The position numbers and the translations under genes are program-made. Below, piece by piece: positions 16,751 to 25,051 of a stretch of 64,000 nt of DNA; the stretch's first letter is position 1, and each line of letters starts with the position of its first letter. Origin of the DNA: CAVXWV01 sp963695415 (lineage in GTDB: Bacteria; Chloroflexota; Anaerolineae; Anaerolineales; UBA4823); the NCBI GenBank assembly GCA_963695415.1, contig CAVOGL010000007.1:248001-312000 (forward strand), in the 5' to 3' direction. A model generated the notes under the pieces. That model saw only the letters and a list, made by a program, of their open reading frames with translations, searched no databases and was not told where the DNA came from.

Positions 16751-17743
16751 ATGAGAATGGTAACACATGGAAAAATGTCTGAAATAAAGAATAAACGCTT
16801 TACCTGGTATGTTGTTTTAGTACTGGCTGTTAATCTTATGGTTATTTTGTGGGGTGCTTTTGTGAGGGCAACGGGTTCCGGAGCTGGTTGTGGCAGTCAT
16901 TGGCCTCTATGCAATGGCGAGGTGATCCCCAAGTCTCAGCAGGTGGAAACCGTCATTGAATTTACACACCGCTTGACCAGTGGTGCGGCATTTATATTTG
17001 TCTTGATCATGTTTGTGTGGGCATTCAGGGCATTTCCCAAGCGCCATCCCGCCAGGTTGGCTGCCAGTCTTTCTCTGGTGTTTATCATTACTGAAGCCTT
17101 GGTTGGCGCTGGTTTGGTGTTGTTTGAGTGGGTGGCGTACGATACCTCAAGCGCCAGGGTGATATCCATGTCTGTTCACCTGGTCAATACTTTTTTGCTC
17201 CTTGCTGCGATCACGCTGACTGGCTGGTGGTCTATAATCAGCAAGCCTGCAGTAATAGATGCCAGATCCATCAAATTTTGGGTTATCGCTGCTGCAGCGC
17301 TCAGTGTGATTATCCTGGGGGTGAGTGGGGCGGTCACTGCCCTGGGGGACACGCTCTACCCTGTAGAATCGGTGATTGAGGGTATGCGGGAGGATTTTAA
17401 TCCACAAGCCCATTTTTTAGTGAGGATGAGAGTTTTCCATCCCATCATCGCAGTGTTGACCGGTTTGATTGTTGTTTTCTCGAGCATATTCTTTACAACG
17501 ACGGCTCAAAAGAAGAACGACCGCTTGTTCTCGGGTGCATTGATGTTTGTATATGCCGTTCAACTTGTCGCTGGGGGCATAAATTTATTGTTATTAGCGC
17601 CCGTATGGATGCAGTTGATTCACTTGCTTCTGGCGGATTTCGTTTGGATCATGCTGATTATTACCAGCGCTGCAAGGTTGACACCAGATTGGGAAGAACC
17701 AAAAATACCCGTGCCTGAGGTTTCTTTGGCGACAAGTCCTTGA
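16751..17743 (+). CDS. ctaA: CtaA/Cox15, heme A synthase
   Basis: 330 aa, eight predicted membrane helices. It oxidises heme O to heme A for aa3-type cytochrome oxidases. Seen: FVRATGSGAGCGSHWPLCNGE with the extracellular cysteine pair of the Bacillus-type enzyme, EFTHRLTSG with a heme-ligand His, then HLVNTFLLL, FHPIIAVLTG and QLIHLLLAD carrying the later histidines. Presence implies a heme-copper oxidase elsewhere, and so some oxygen use. A later ATG at 16775 is possible. No ctaB or oxidase genes are adjacent. Confidence 0.93.
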   Translation: MRMVTHGKMSEIKNKRFTWYVVLVLAVNLMVILWGAFVRATGSGAGCGSHWPLCNGEVIPKSQQVETVIEFTHRLTSGAAFIFVLIMFVWAFRAFPKRHPARLAASLSLVFIITEALVGAGLVLFEWVAYDTSSARVISMSVHLVNTFLLLAAITLTGWWSIISKPAVIDARSIKFWVIAAAALSVIILGVSGAVTALGDTLYPVESVIEGMREDFNPQAHFLVRMRVFHPIIAVLTGLIVVFSSIFFTTTAQKKNDRLFSGALMFVYAVQLVAGGINLLLLAPVWMQLIHLLLADFVWIMLIITSAARLTPDWEEPKIPVPEVSLATSP

Positions 17744-17774
17744 AATTGCATTGCCTGATACAGGATGGGAAGAG

Positions 17775-19796
17775 ATGGATGAACACCAAAGGTTGAGCGT
17801 TTTACGCAAAGAGATAAATTACCATAACTACCGATATCATGTTCTGGATTCACCGGTGATAAGTGACCAGGAATTTGATCGACTCCTGGTCGAATTAAGG
17901 AACATCGAAGCTAAACACCCAGAATGGGTCACAGATGACTCCCCAAGTCAAAGGGCTGGCAGTGGGTTATCTGCGCGCTTTGTAAAAGTAGATCATCCCA
18001 GACCAATCTTAAGCCTTGGGAATGCATACAATCCAGGTGAATTGAGAGCCTGGTATGAAAGATTACTCCGGATAAACCCAAGAGTCTCTGGAGCTTCATT
18101 TGTTGTGGAACCAAAGATAGATGGTTTATCGGTCATATTAACTTATAAGCAGGGGAAATTTGTGATGGGTGCGACAAGGGGTAATGGCAGCCAGGGTGAG
18201 GATATCTCCACCAACTTGAGGACAATACGCTCATTGCCGTTATCAATCCCAGTTGAAGATGAGGGGCTCGAGGCTCCTGTTGAAGTGGTTGTGCGCGGAG
18301 AAGTATTCATTAATATCCAGGATTTCGAAAACCTGAATAAGCGTTTATCCGATGCTGGTGAGAAAACTTACTTGAATCCCAGGAACACTGCGGCAGGTTC
18401 CTTGCGCCAGTTAGATACTGGACTGACCGCGGATCGACCCCTGCGTCTGCTAAGTTATGCAATAGTTAGTGGGGAAGGTGATTTTCCTTCCACACAGAGG
18501 GAATCACTCGAATTGTTGAGACGATGGGGTTTTCCGGTGTGGTCGGAGATTGTTTTGTGCTATTCGATTGATGAAGTGATCGAAGTCTGTAATGTATGGG
18601 AACAGCGCCGGTTCAACCTGCCATTTGAAGTTGATGGCATGGTAATTAAAATAAACCAGTTGGACCTGGCAGAGGAGCTTGGGTATGTGGGGAAAGACCC
18701 GAGAGGGGCGATTGCCTACAAGTATCCAGCCCAGGAAGTGACTACTCGTTTGGTCGACATTGGAAGGAACGTAGGCAGGACCGGTGTGATTACACCCTAT
18801 GCGATATTGGATCCAGTGGAAATTGGAGGGGTCATCGTCAAACAGGCAACCTTACACAATTTCGATTTTATCGCTGAAAAAGATATTCGCATTGGTGATA
18901 ACGTTTGGGTGAAGAGGGCTGGTGAAGTGATCCCATATATCATTGGACCGGTTACGGAAACGAGAACAGGATCTGAAATGGTTTACAAGCCGCCATCTGA
19001 ATGTCCTGTTTGTGGGGAGACAGTTGAAAGACCCGAAGGCGAGGTGGCATTCTACTGCGTCAATTCGGCATGTCCGGAACAACTGGTGCGCAACATTGAG
19101 CATTTTGTCTCGCGTGGGGCAATGGACATCGTGGGGTTGGGAATCAAAATTGTGGAACAGCTGGTTACGGAGAAGCTGGTAAAAGATGTTGCCGATTTGT
19201 ATTCATTGAATAAAGGCGACCTGATGGAGATGGAAGGGTTTGCTGAAAAGAAAGCAGATAACCTGTTACAGGCTATAGACGCATCCAAATCCCAACCATT
19301 GTCCAGGTTGATCACCGCATTAGGGATTCGGGGAGTAGGTGAAGTGATGTCAACTGATCTCACCAATCATTATCATGACCTTGACCAATTATCCAGGGCA
19401 AATATGGATGAATTGCAGGAGATCGAGGGTATTGGTCCTAATGTCGCCGCCTCCATCACCGATTGGTTTTTAAGACCTGCCAACCTAAAAGTATTATCCA
19501 AACTAAAACAATCGAAGGTCTGGCCCACGGCAGGTACCAGACTAGGATCAGAAATCCCCCCTCAGCCTTTTTCGGGGTATACTTTCGTCGTTACCGGGAC
19601 GCTTCCAACTTTATCCAGGGATGGTGTGAAAGATTTCATCCTTTCCCGAGGAGGTAAATTGACCGGTTCCGTTTCAAATAACACTACTTATCTAGTTTTA
19701 GGTGAGAATCCGGGCTCAAAATTCTCGAAAGCTGAGGCTTTAGGGATCCCGGTTCTGGATGAAACAGCCCTCAGGCGACTTGCCGGTGATGATTAA
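17775..19796 (+). CDS. ligA: LigA, NAD-dependent DNA ligase
   Basis: About 673 aa from ATG 17775, where homology begins (LRKEINYHNYRYHVLDSP); a TTG at 17751 is in frame. It seals nicks during replication and repair. Seen: NAD-binding Ia domain, adenylated lysine in VEPKIDGLS, NTAAGSLRQLD, EVDGMVIKIN, the zinc finger (CPVCGETV ... CVNSACPEQ), helix-hairpin-helix repeats (MEGFAEKKADNLLQAI, IEGIGPNVAASI) and a C-terminal BRCT domain (GYTFVVTGTLPTLSRD). All domains complete. Confidence 0.97.
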   Translation: MDEHQRLSVLRKEINYHNYRYHVLDSPVISDQEFDRLLVELRNIEAKHPEWVTDDSPSQRAGSGLSARFVKVDHPRPILSLGNAYNPGELRAWYERLLRINPRVSGASFVVEPKIDGLSVILTYKQGKFVMGATRGNGSQGEDISTNLRTIRSLPLSIPVEDEGLEAPVEVVVRGEVFINIQDFENLNKRLSDAGEKTYLNPRNTAAGSLRQLDTGLTADRPLRLLSYAIVSGEGDFPSTQRESLELLRRWGFPVWSEIVLCYSIDEVIEVCNVWEQRRFNLPFEVDGMVIKINQLDLAEELGYVGKDPRGAIAYKYPAQEVTTRLVDIGRNVGRTGVITPYAILDPVEIGGVIVKQATLHNFDFIAEKDIRIGDNVWVKRAGEVIPYIIGPVTETRTGSEMVYKPPSECPVCGETVERPEGEVAFYCVNSACPEQLVRNIEHFVSRGAMDIVGLGIKIVEQLVTEKLVKDVADLYSLNKGDLMEMEGFAEKKADNLLQAIDASKSQPLSRLITALGIRGVGEVMSTDLTNHYHDLDQLSRANMDELQEIEGIGPNVAASITDWFLRPANLKVLSKLKQSKVWPTAGTRLGSEIPPQPFSGYTFVVTGTLPTLSRDGVKDFILSRGGKLTGSVSNNTTYLVLGENPGSKFSKAEALGIPVLDETALRRLAGDD

Positions 19797-19857
19797 TCCA
19801 AAAGTAATCAGCATTATTAAAAATCTGATGTTCAATATCAACATTCTGGAGTAAAGA

Positions 19858-21066
19858 ATGGACTTTCAAAACCAAAATGACAATGTGATACAAAGAATTC
19901 ACGCCATCAGCAAACGGTTGGAAACTCTCAAGGAGCATGATTTATATTTTTATAACCAACCGATTTCGGAAATGCGCGGTGGAGCTCGCGTCCTGGTGAA
20001 CGGACGTGAGATGAGTATGTTCGCCTCCTACAGTTACCTGGGCTTGATTGGTCACCCAAAAATTAACAACGCTGCCAAAGACGCCATCGATAAATATGGC
20101 ACCGGTACGCATGGCGTTCGTACTCTGGCTGGAACCTTGTCGATCCACAACCAATTAGAGGAGACGATCGCCGAATTTAAGAATGCAGAAGCGGCAGTAA
20201 CCTTTTCCTCCGGCTACGCCACGAACCTGACCGTGGTCTCAACTCTGCTAGGTCGTGGAGATTATGTTCTGTGTGACAAGCTGAACCATGCCAGTATAGT
20301 GGACGGTTGTTTGATGTCAGGCGCTAAATTCGTGCGGTTCCACCATAATGACATGGATGCATTGGAGGAACGCCTTAAGCAGATACCAAAAAGCGCAACC
20401 AAACTCGTCATCGCTGATTCCGTCTTCAGCATGGATGGCGACATCATTAATTTTCCCAAGATGGTCGAGTTGTGCCAAAAATACGATGCCTGGCTGATGG
20501 TGGATGAAGCTCACTCTGTAGGTGTATTAGGGAAAACAGGCAGGGGTATCGAAGAGCATTTTGGTATGGAAAGCGTGATCGATTTCAAAATGGGCACACT
20601 TTCGAAGACCATCCCATCGGTTGGTGGGTATGTCGCTGGAAAAAAAGAACTGATTAGTTACTTGAGACACGCCAGCCGCGCATACATCTTTTCTGCAGCG
20701 CTTCCACCTGCACAAGCAGCAGCCTCGAAAGCCGCTTTCGAAGTGATCCTGGAGGAACCCTGGCGTATCGAAAAACTGTCACAAAACACAGCTCAATTCA
20801 TTAATGGTTTAAAGGATCGAGGTTTTGATACTCTTTATACAGAAACTGCTATTGTGCCAGTTTTATGCGGCACAGATGAAGCTGCTTTCGCTGTAACCCG
20901 AGAAGCCCAACATAAAGATGTCTTCGTGCTTCCGGTTGTTTCGCCTGCCGTACCTCCAGGACTATCACGCCTGCGGGCAACTGTAACCACAGCTCATGAA
21001 CCTGGTGAGATCGAACATGCGATGGATGTGGTGTATGAGGCAGGCAAGAGAATCGGGATTATCTAA
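19858..21066 (+). CDS. Alpha-oxoamine synthase family PLP enzyme (KBL/BioF/SPT-like)
   Basis: 402 aa. This family condenses an amino acid with an acyl-CoA and releases CO2. Seen: YSYLGLIGHP near the N-terminus, GTGTHGVRTLAGT, SSGYATNLTV, DKLNHASIVDG, MVDEAHSVGVLGKTGRG and the PLP lysine in GTLSKTIPSVGGY. The N-terminal block (LYFYNQPISEMRGG) and C-terminus resemble serine-palmitoyltransferase-like and glycine C-acetyltransferase members. The substrate cannot be set from sequence; no threonine dehydrogenase or biotin genes are nearby. Confidence 0.88.
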   Translation: MDFQNQNDNVIQRIHAISKRLETLKEHDLYFYNQPISEMRGGARVLVNGREMSMFASYSYLGLIGHPKINNAAKDAIDKYGTGTHGVRTLAGTLSIHNQLEETIAEFKNAEAAVTFSSGYATNLTVVSTLLGRGDYVLCDKLNHASIVDGCLMSGAKFVRFHHNDMDALEERLKQIPKSATKLVIADSVFSMDGDIINFPKMVELCQKYDAWLMVDEAHSVGVLGKTGRGIEEHFGMESVIDFKMGTLSKTIPSVGGYVAGKKELISYLRHASRAYIFSAALPPAQAAASKAAFEVILEEPWRIEKLSQNTAQFINGLKDRGFDTLYTETAIVPVLCGTDEAAFAVTREAQHKDVFVLPVVSPAVPPGLSRLRATVTTAHEPGEIEHAMDVVYEAGKRIGII

Positions 21067-21068
21067 CA

Positions 21069-22262
21069 TTGGATACAGCCAGTGTGCGCCTGAAGCCCGG
21101 TCGAGAAAGGTCCTTACAACGTCTTCACCCCTGGATATTCGCCTCAGCAATTGCTGATGTGATGGGTGAAACAGCCCCAGGACAGACCGTTGCAGTCAAA
21201 AACAAAAACGGAACATTCCTCGCCTGGGGATCTTACAGTCCCACCTCGCAGATCCGGGTTCGTATTGGATCCTGGAAAAAGGATGAACCTTTCGACCAGG
21301 AGTTGATATTTCAACGCATCAAAAAAGCTGTGCAAGCGCGAACATCTATGGAAGGGCTGTTAGATACCAATGCTGTCCGTTTGGTTAATGCAGAATCGGA
21401 TGGCATTCCTGGACTTGTGGTAGATAGATACGATGATATTTTGGTCACCCAATTTGCCAGCGTTGGCAGCCAATTTTGGTCACAGGAGATTGTACCGGCG
21501 CTTGTGGACGCAGCTGGATGTGAAAAGGTTTTTAACCGATCAGATGTGGATGTCAGGAAACTGGAAGGTTTGCTTCCTGAAACTGGCTGGCTGCGAGGGG
21601 GAAGTACTGCTGAAAGTGTTCGGATCGAAGAAAATTCTCTCAAGTATCAGGTTGCCTTTACCAGGGGGCAGAAAACCGGATTTTTCCTGGACCAGCGTCG
21701 CAGCCGTAGGATCATGAGGAACTATGCCAGAAGCCGGGAGGTATTGGATTGTTTTTCTTATACTGGGGGGTTTTCCCTGAATTGTTACCAGGGTGGTGCT
21801 GCCAGGATCACCTCAGTGGATAGTTCTTCGGACGCCTTGAGAATACTGGAAGAAAATATCGCGCTCAATGGCTTTGATCCGGGACGGTTTGACCTGCTCC
21901 AGGGGGACGTTTTTACTACATTGCGAGAATTTCGCGACCGGGGCAGAAAATTCGACCTGATTGTCATGGACCCACCCAAGTTTGCGCCCACATCCGCTCA
22001 GGCTGAACGTGCTGCACGCGGGTACAAAGACATCAATTTACTGGCGCTGAAGCTGCTCAATCCTGGTGGATTGCTGGCAACATTTTCATGTTCCGGTGGG
22101 ATTAGCGCCGAACTTTTCCAGAAAATAGTCGCCTCATCGGCTGTTGATGCAGGGTTGGAGGCGCAAATCATTGAATATTTTCATCAGGATGTGGACCATC
22201 CTGTTTCTATTCATTTTCCGGAAGGTACATATCTGAAGGGGTTGTTACTGCGAGTGGAATAG
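21069..22262 (+). CDS. RlmI-like class I rRNA (cytosine-C5) methyltransferase
   Basis: 397 aa, TTG start 2 bp after the preceding stop. N-terminal PUA domain (LKPGRERSLQRLHPWIFASAI), an EEHEH-like middle part (KTGFFLDQRRSRR), then a Rossmann methyltransferase with DCFSYTGGFSL, the acidic SVDSSSDAL strand and the NPPK-type motif VMDPPKFAPT near residue 298. CSGGISAELF carries the likely catalytic Cys. Family members methylate 23S rRNA C1962. Translationally coupled to the oxoamine synthase gene. Confidence 0.9.
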   Translation: MDTASVRLKPGRERSLQRLHPWIFASAIADVMGETAPGQTVAVKNKNGTFLAWGSYSPTSQIRVRIGSWKKDEPFDQELIFQRIKKAVQARTSMEGLLDTNAVRLVNAESDGIPGLVVDRYDDILVTQFASVGSQFWSQEIVPALVDAAGCEKVFNRSDVDVRKLEGLLPETGWLRGGSTAESVRIEENSLKYQVAFTRGQKTGFFLDQRRSRRIMRNYARSREVLDCFSYTGGFSLNCYQGGAARITSVDSSSDALRILEENIALNGFDPGRFDLLQGDVFTTLREFRDRGRKFDLIVMDPPKFAPTSAQAERAARGYKDINLLALKLLNPGGLLATFSCSGGISAELFQKIVASSAVDAGLEAQIIEYFHQDVDHPVSIHFPEGTYLKGLLLRVE

Positions 22263-22280
22263 GAGCCAAATTAAGATGAA

Positions 22281-22353
22281 TGTAGGGCGGGTATCTTTCC
22301 TAGCGCTCTGCGTAACCAATTAAACGACCGTCGGATGAGAAACCCGATCTACA
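22281..22353. repeat. Imperfect palindromic intergenic element
   Basis: TGTAGGGCGGGTATCT at 22281-22296 pairs with AGAAACCCGATCTACA at 22338-22353 (13 of 16 positions), leaving a 41-bp centre. It could fold as a long hairpin, like a REP or small MITE. It lies in the 147-bp gap between the rlmI-like gene and tmRNA. It occurs only once in this window. Confidence 0.45.
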
Positions 22354-22409
22354 ATAGCTGGCGCACCCGCAGGGTTCACCGCGATATAAGAATTAATAAA
22401 GATATTTGA

Positions 22410-22807
22410 GTGGAGATGTCGGGAATCGAACCCGAGTCCGAAAGATTCAACCCGCGGATATCTACGAGCGTAGTTGGTCGAAGATTTTGCTTACCGTCCC
22501 TCGACCAACAAAAGTTACGGTAGGCTAGCTGCTAAGACCCGAAAGCCTTTCTTTCATAACGCTAGCAGCGTTGCTGTTATGGCACTCCGCCTTTGTTTCG
22601 CCCGATCCAACCTCCGGACGGAGAGCGGGGTTGGCGGACGTGACCCGTTATTGGGTCAACTGAACTTCAATTCGCTTATGCAGCGAGAGGAAGTGCAGCG
22701 TAGTTTGTGCTGTTATTGGCACTTGTTTTTTGCGCTGATTTTACGATCTCGGCGCCTATCGGCTCGCAATCCGGAGCCAGCCTCTCCCGTCGAAGCCTAT
22801 CATCCCC
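22410..22807 (-). ncRNA. ssrA: tmRNA (transfer-messenger RNA)
   Basis: About 398 nt before CCA addition. The 5' end GGGGATGATAGGCTTCGACGGG pairs with the 3' end CCCGACATCTCC+A as an acceptor stem (7 bp, one G-T). The T-arm GGGTTCGATTCCCG equivalent is seen as GGGAATCGAACCC on the plus strand. The internal reading frame encodes ANNSTNYAALPLAA. CCA appears not to be encoded (CTC follows the discriminator A). It releases stalled ribosomes with SmpB, which is encoded at 48932-49390. Confidence 0.95.
22676..22720 (-). other. tmRNA proteolysis tag reading frame
   Basis: Resume codon GCC at 22720-22718, preceded by AAAAAACAAGT. The frame translates to ANNSTNYAALPLAA and ends in TAA at 22678-22676. 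The LAA end is the usual ClpXP-type degron. Confidence 0.92.
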
Positions 22808-22816
22808 GGGTACCTG

Positions 22817-22845
22817 ATTATACCCTGTTCTTTGTGTTTATTCCA
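22817..22845 (-). promoter_or_regulatory. Promoter of ssrA
   Basis: Perfect -10 TATAAT (22822-22817), 17-bp spacer and -35 TGGAAT (22845-22840). The -10 box ends about 10 bp before the tmRNA 5' end at 22807, the expected distance. Confidence 0.7.
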
Positions 22846-22959
22846 GTCGTGTTATACTCACTGGAATACCGCAATCAATATCGAGCGGTGTTATTTTTAT
22901 GAAACTTTCTCAAATTTACAGGGTTATATAAATAAGCCCTGTAAGGTCAGGACGGAATT

Positions 22960-23541
22960 GTGCTGCCGGACAGCGACGATATAATTCTCGATCGCATCTC
23001 TCAGGGTGATAAAGAAGCCTTTGGGCTGTTGTATGAACGATACGTGGATCGAATTTACAACTATGTTTATTACCGAACTGGTAATGCGCACGACGCGGAA
23101 GATTTGACAGCTCGTGTTTTCTCCCGTGCAATGCGTCACATCCATTCTTACAGCAATCGGGGCTTGCCCCTTAGTGCATGGTTGTACCGGATCGCGCATA
23201 ATCTGGTTGCCAACTGGCACAGAGACAACAGCCGCCGAAAGGAAGTGCCCTTAGAAGAAGGTTTTGTGAGCAGCCATCGAAATGACCTCCCTGAACATGA
23301 ACTGGTGAAATCGGAAGAGAGTGACCGTTTGATGATGATTGTCAGGAAATTACCTGCCGAACGACAACAATTATTGATTCTGAAATTTATTGACCATCTT
23401 TCGAACGCCGAAATTGGTCAAATTATGGGGAGGACAGAAGGCGCAGTTAAAAGCCTTTACCACCGCACTTTGTTGTATTTACGCGATGAGGTGCATCCTT
23501 CGATCCTTGAGCAAGAGGATCCAGGGGGGATTGATGACTAA
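22960..23541 (+). CDS. ECF-type RNA polymerase sigma factor
   Basis: 193 aa, GTG start behind GGACGG. Region 2 is at residues 12-80 (EAFGLLYERYVDRIYNYVYYRTG, with landmarks DAEDLTARVFSRA); region 4 is at 130-180 (LPAERQQLLILKFIDHLSNAEIGQIMGRTEGAVKSLYHR in part). No region 1 or 3, so it is an extracytoplasmic-function type. The next gene overlaps its stop codon and encodes a small membrane protein that could be its anti-sigma factor. The target promoter cannot be derived here. Confidence 0.9.
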   Translation: MLPDSDDIILDRISQGDKEAFGLLYERYVDRIYNYVYYRTGNAHDAEDLTARVFSRAMRHIHSYSNRGLPLSAWLYRIAHNLVANWHRDNSRRKEVPLEEGFVSSHRNDLPEHELVKSEESDRLMMIVRKLPAERQQLLILKFIDHLSNAEIGQIMGRTEGAVKSLYHRTLLYLRDEVHPSILEQEDPGGIDD

Positions 23542-23809
23542 AAAACGATCTTTCAGGATGAGTGAAGAAGATTGGTCAGCACTTGAATATTTCATAAGCG
23601 AGAACCTGCAGCCTGTCAAGCCTCGAGAAGGATTCGTAAGCGACTTACGCCATAATTTAGATGCAGGAGAATTTTCGGACCTGACTGGTTTGGAAAAGAC
23701 AAAGTCACACATCCTCACCTTGGTGTTCATCGTTTCCAGCCTGGTGGTACTGGCGGTGATTGCCCGGATTGTAGCAGGGATTGTTTCAGGCGTCCGAAAA
23801 CAACATTAG
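23534..23809 (+). CDS. Small membrane protein coupled to the ECF sigma factor (possible anti-sigma)
   Basis: 91 aa from ATG 23534, behind GGGGGG and overlapping the sigma stop by 8 bp. The soluble N-terminal half (MSEEDWSALEYFISENLQPVKP) includes EGFVSDLRHNL; one membrane helix lies at about 60-85 (LTLVFIVSSLVVLAVIARIVAG). There is no zinc-binding HxxxCxxC motif, so it is not a classical ZAS anti-sigma. The role is inferred from coupling only. The 3' end overlaps the convergent GNAT gene by 4 bp. Confidence 0.75.
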   Translation: MTKKRSFRMSEEDWSALEYFISENLQPVKPREGFVSDLRHNLDAGEFSDLTGLEKTKSHILTLVFIVSSLVVLAVIARIVAGIVSGVRKQH

Positions 23810-24372
23810 TAATCGCTGTCAGAGGCGCGAAGCCTTAAAATCATAAAATTTACATCGCGCAGTTCACCATTTGGCAGGATAAAATAATCTTCCAGTACCA
23901 TGATGGATTCGAATCCAATTTTTGAAAAAGCTTTGATGACCTCCACCTGGTTGCTAACGATCTGAGCCTCGAGCAGGTACAGGTTTCGTTTACGAGCCAG
24001 GTCGATGAGAGCATTAATTAAACGGCTGCCCAAGCCTCGCCTGCGGTAATCCTTCGCTAAGAAAATGCGCACCTCAGCGCGGTGCCGCGCTGGACCGTTG
24101 TTCAAATGCAGGGTCGCGCTGCCAATGATGTGGTCGCCAATCACTGCAACAAGAGGGAACACTTTTTCATATTCGATGTTTTCGGTCCAGGCAGTGATCA
24201 GCTCCGGGTCCGTGATTTTATGTCGCAGGTATTGGGCTTCCTCAGGTGGTACGGGTAAATATAGATCCAAAAGAGCTTTGCGATCATCTGAGATTAAGGG
24301 TCTGAGCAGGACTTGAGTACCATCCTTTAGTGTGGTAACCTGGCGGAAGACCAGATCCTCTTTTGTCACCAT
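23806..24372 (-). CDS. GNAT family N-acetyltransferase
   Basis: 188 aa, start ATG behind AGGAGGATC. GNAT fold with acetyl-CoA loop YRRRGLGSRLINALIDLARKR (landmark RRRGLGSRL) near residue 115, a beta-4 strand ATLHLN, and VEVIKAFSKIGFE. The N-terminal part (VLLRPLISDDRKALLDLYLPVP) resembles acetyltransferases related to protein acetylases. Substrate unknown. Confidence 0.88.
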   Translation of the reverse strand: MVTKEDLVFRQVTTLKDGTQVLLRPLISDDRKALLDLYLPVPPEEAQYLRHKITDPELITAWTENIEYEKVFPLVAVIGDHIIGSATLHLNNGPARHRAEVRIFLAKDYRRRGLGSRLINALIDLARKRNLYLLEAQIVSNQVEVIKAFSKIGFESIMVLEDYFILPNGELRDVNFMILRLRASDSDY

Positions 24373-24535
24373 GTGATCCTCCTGGATGCTGTGGAAGTTG
24401 ACCGATAAATTGCTTAATTATTTTTGTTGTTTGATTATCTGTACTTAATCATACTCCATTTTTCTACTTGATACCGTTTTTACCTGCGATTGTTTATAGG
24501 AGTTTGGACAAAGAGGTATGCAGGTTCTGATGCAA

Positions 24536-25051
24536 TCAGATTGCTTTCAACAGGTCGATCACAGATTGAATAGCGATGGGGATCGCTTTTTGTACTTCGT
24601 TTGATAAATATTCGGAAAAATCATAGACATTCTCAGTGGTGATACCGACAATGTCAACAGAATTGGGGAGTTTTGCTCCAAGGGCGTTCCCGGTTTTCAA
24701 AGCCGTTTGCAATGTTGTGTCGTGTGATGATGTGAGATGACCTGCCGGGAATTGCTCTAATTCTGCCAGTGGGATTGTAATTACTTTGCCGTTATCTTCG
24801 CCTGGAATGTTAAATGCATCAATAATTATGGCGTAATCATATCCAACCATCTGTTCCATCAGGCTCAATCCCCCTGCCGCCAGGCATTTGACTTCCACTG
24901 TCGTGGCTTCATCTTGGTTTATAAGGACCAGCTCTCCCTCCTGGAGGATGGTGCTGAATCGCTCAGCCACACACCATCCAACACCATCATCGCCCAGGAT
25001 CGGGTTTCCCAAACCAACCACGAGAATGTTCATTCTATCGGGACGAACCAT
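24536..25051 (-). CDS. Hydrogenase maturation endopeptidase
   Basis: 171 aa; ATG directly follows the mvhA stop (an internal Met at 25033, starting MNILVVGLGNP, may be the true start). HycI/HyaD family: GLGNPILGDDGVGWCVAERF-type N-terminus with the nickel-contact Asp, a middle Asp in IIIDAFNIPG, and SSHDTTLQTAL with the conserved His. It removes the C-terminal extension of the NiFe large subunit after nickel insertion, and the substrate gene is immediately upstream. Confidence 0.92.
   Translation of the reverse strand: MVRPDRMNILVVGLGNPILGDDGVGWCVAERFSTILQEGELVLINQDEATTVEVKCLAAGGLSLMEQMVGYDYAIIIDAFNIPGEDNGKVITIPLAELEQFPAGHLTSSHDTTLQTALKTGNALGAKLPNSVDIVGITTENVYDFSEYLSNEVQKAIPIAIQSVIDLLKAI

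Noticed and set aside
22474..22902. Long plus-strand open frame of about 142 codons
   Set aside because: It lies antisense across the tmRNA and has no ribosome site; structure and tag of tmRNA explain the sequence.
22885..22930. Tiny open frame (ATG AAA CTT TCT ...) upstream of the sigma factor
   Set aside because: Only ten codons, no ribosome site; nothing suggests a regulatory leader peptide.
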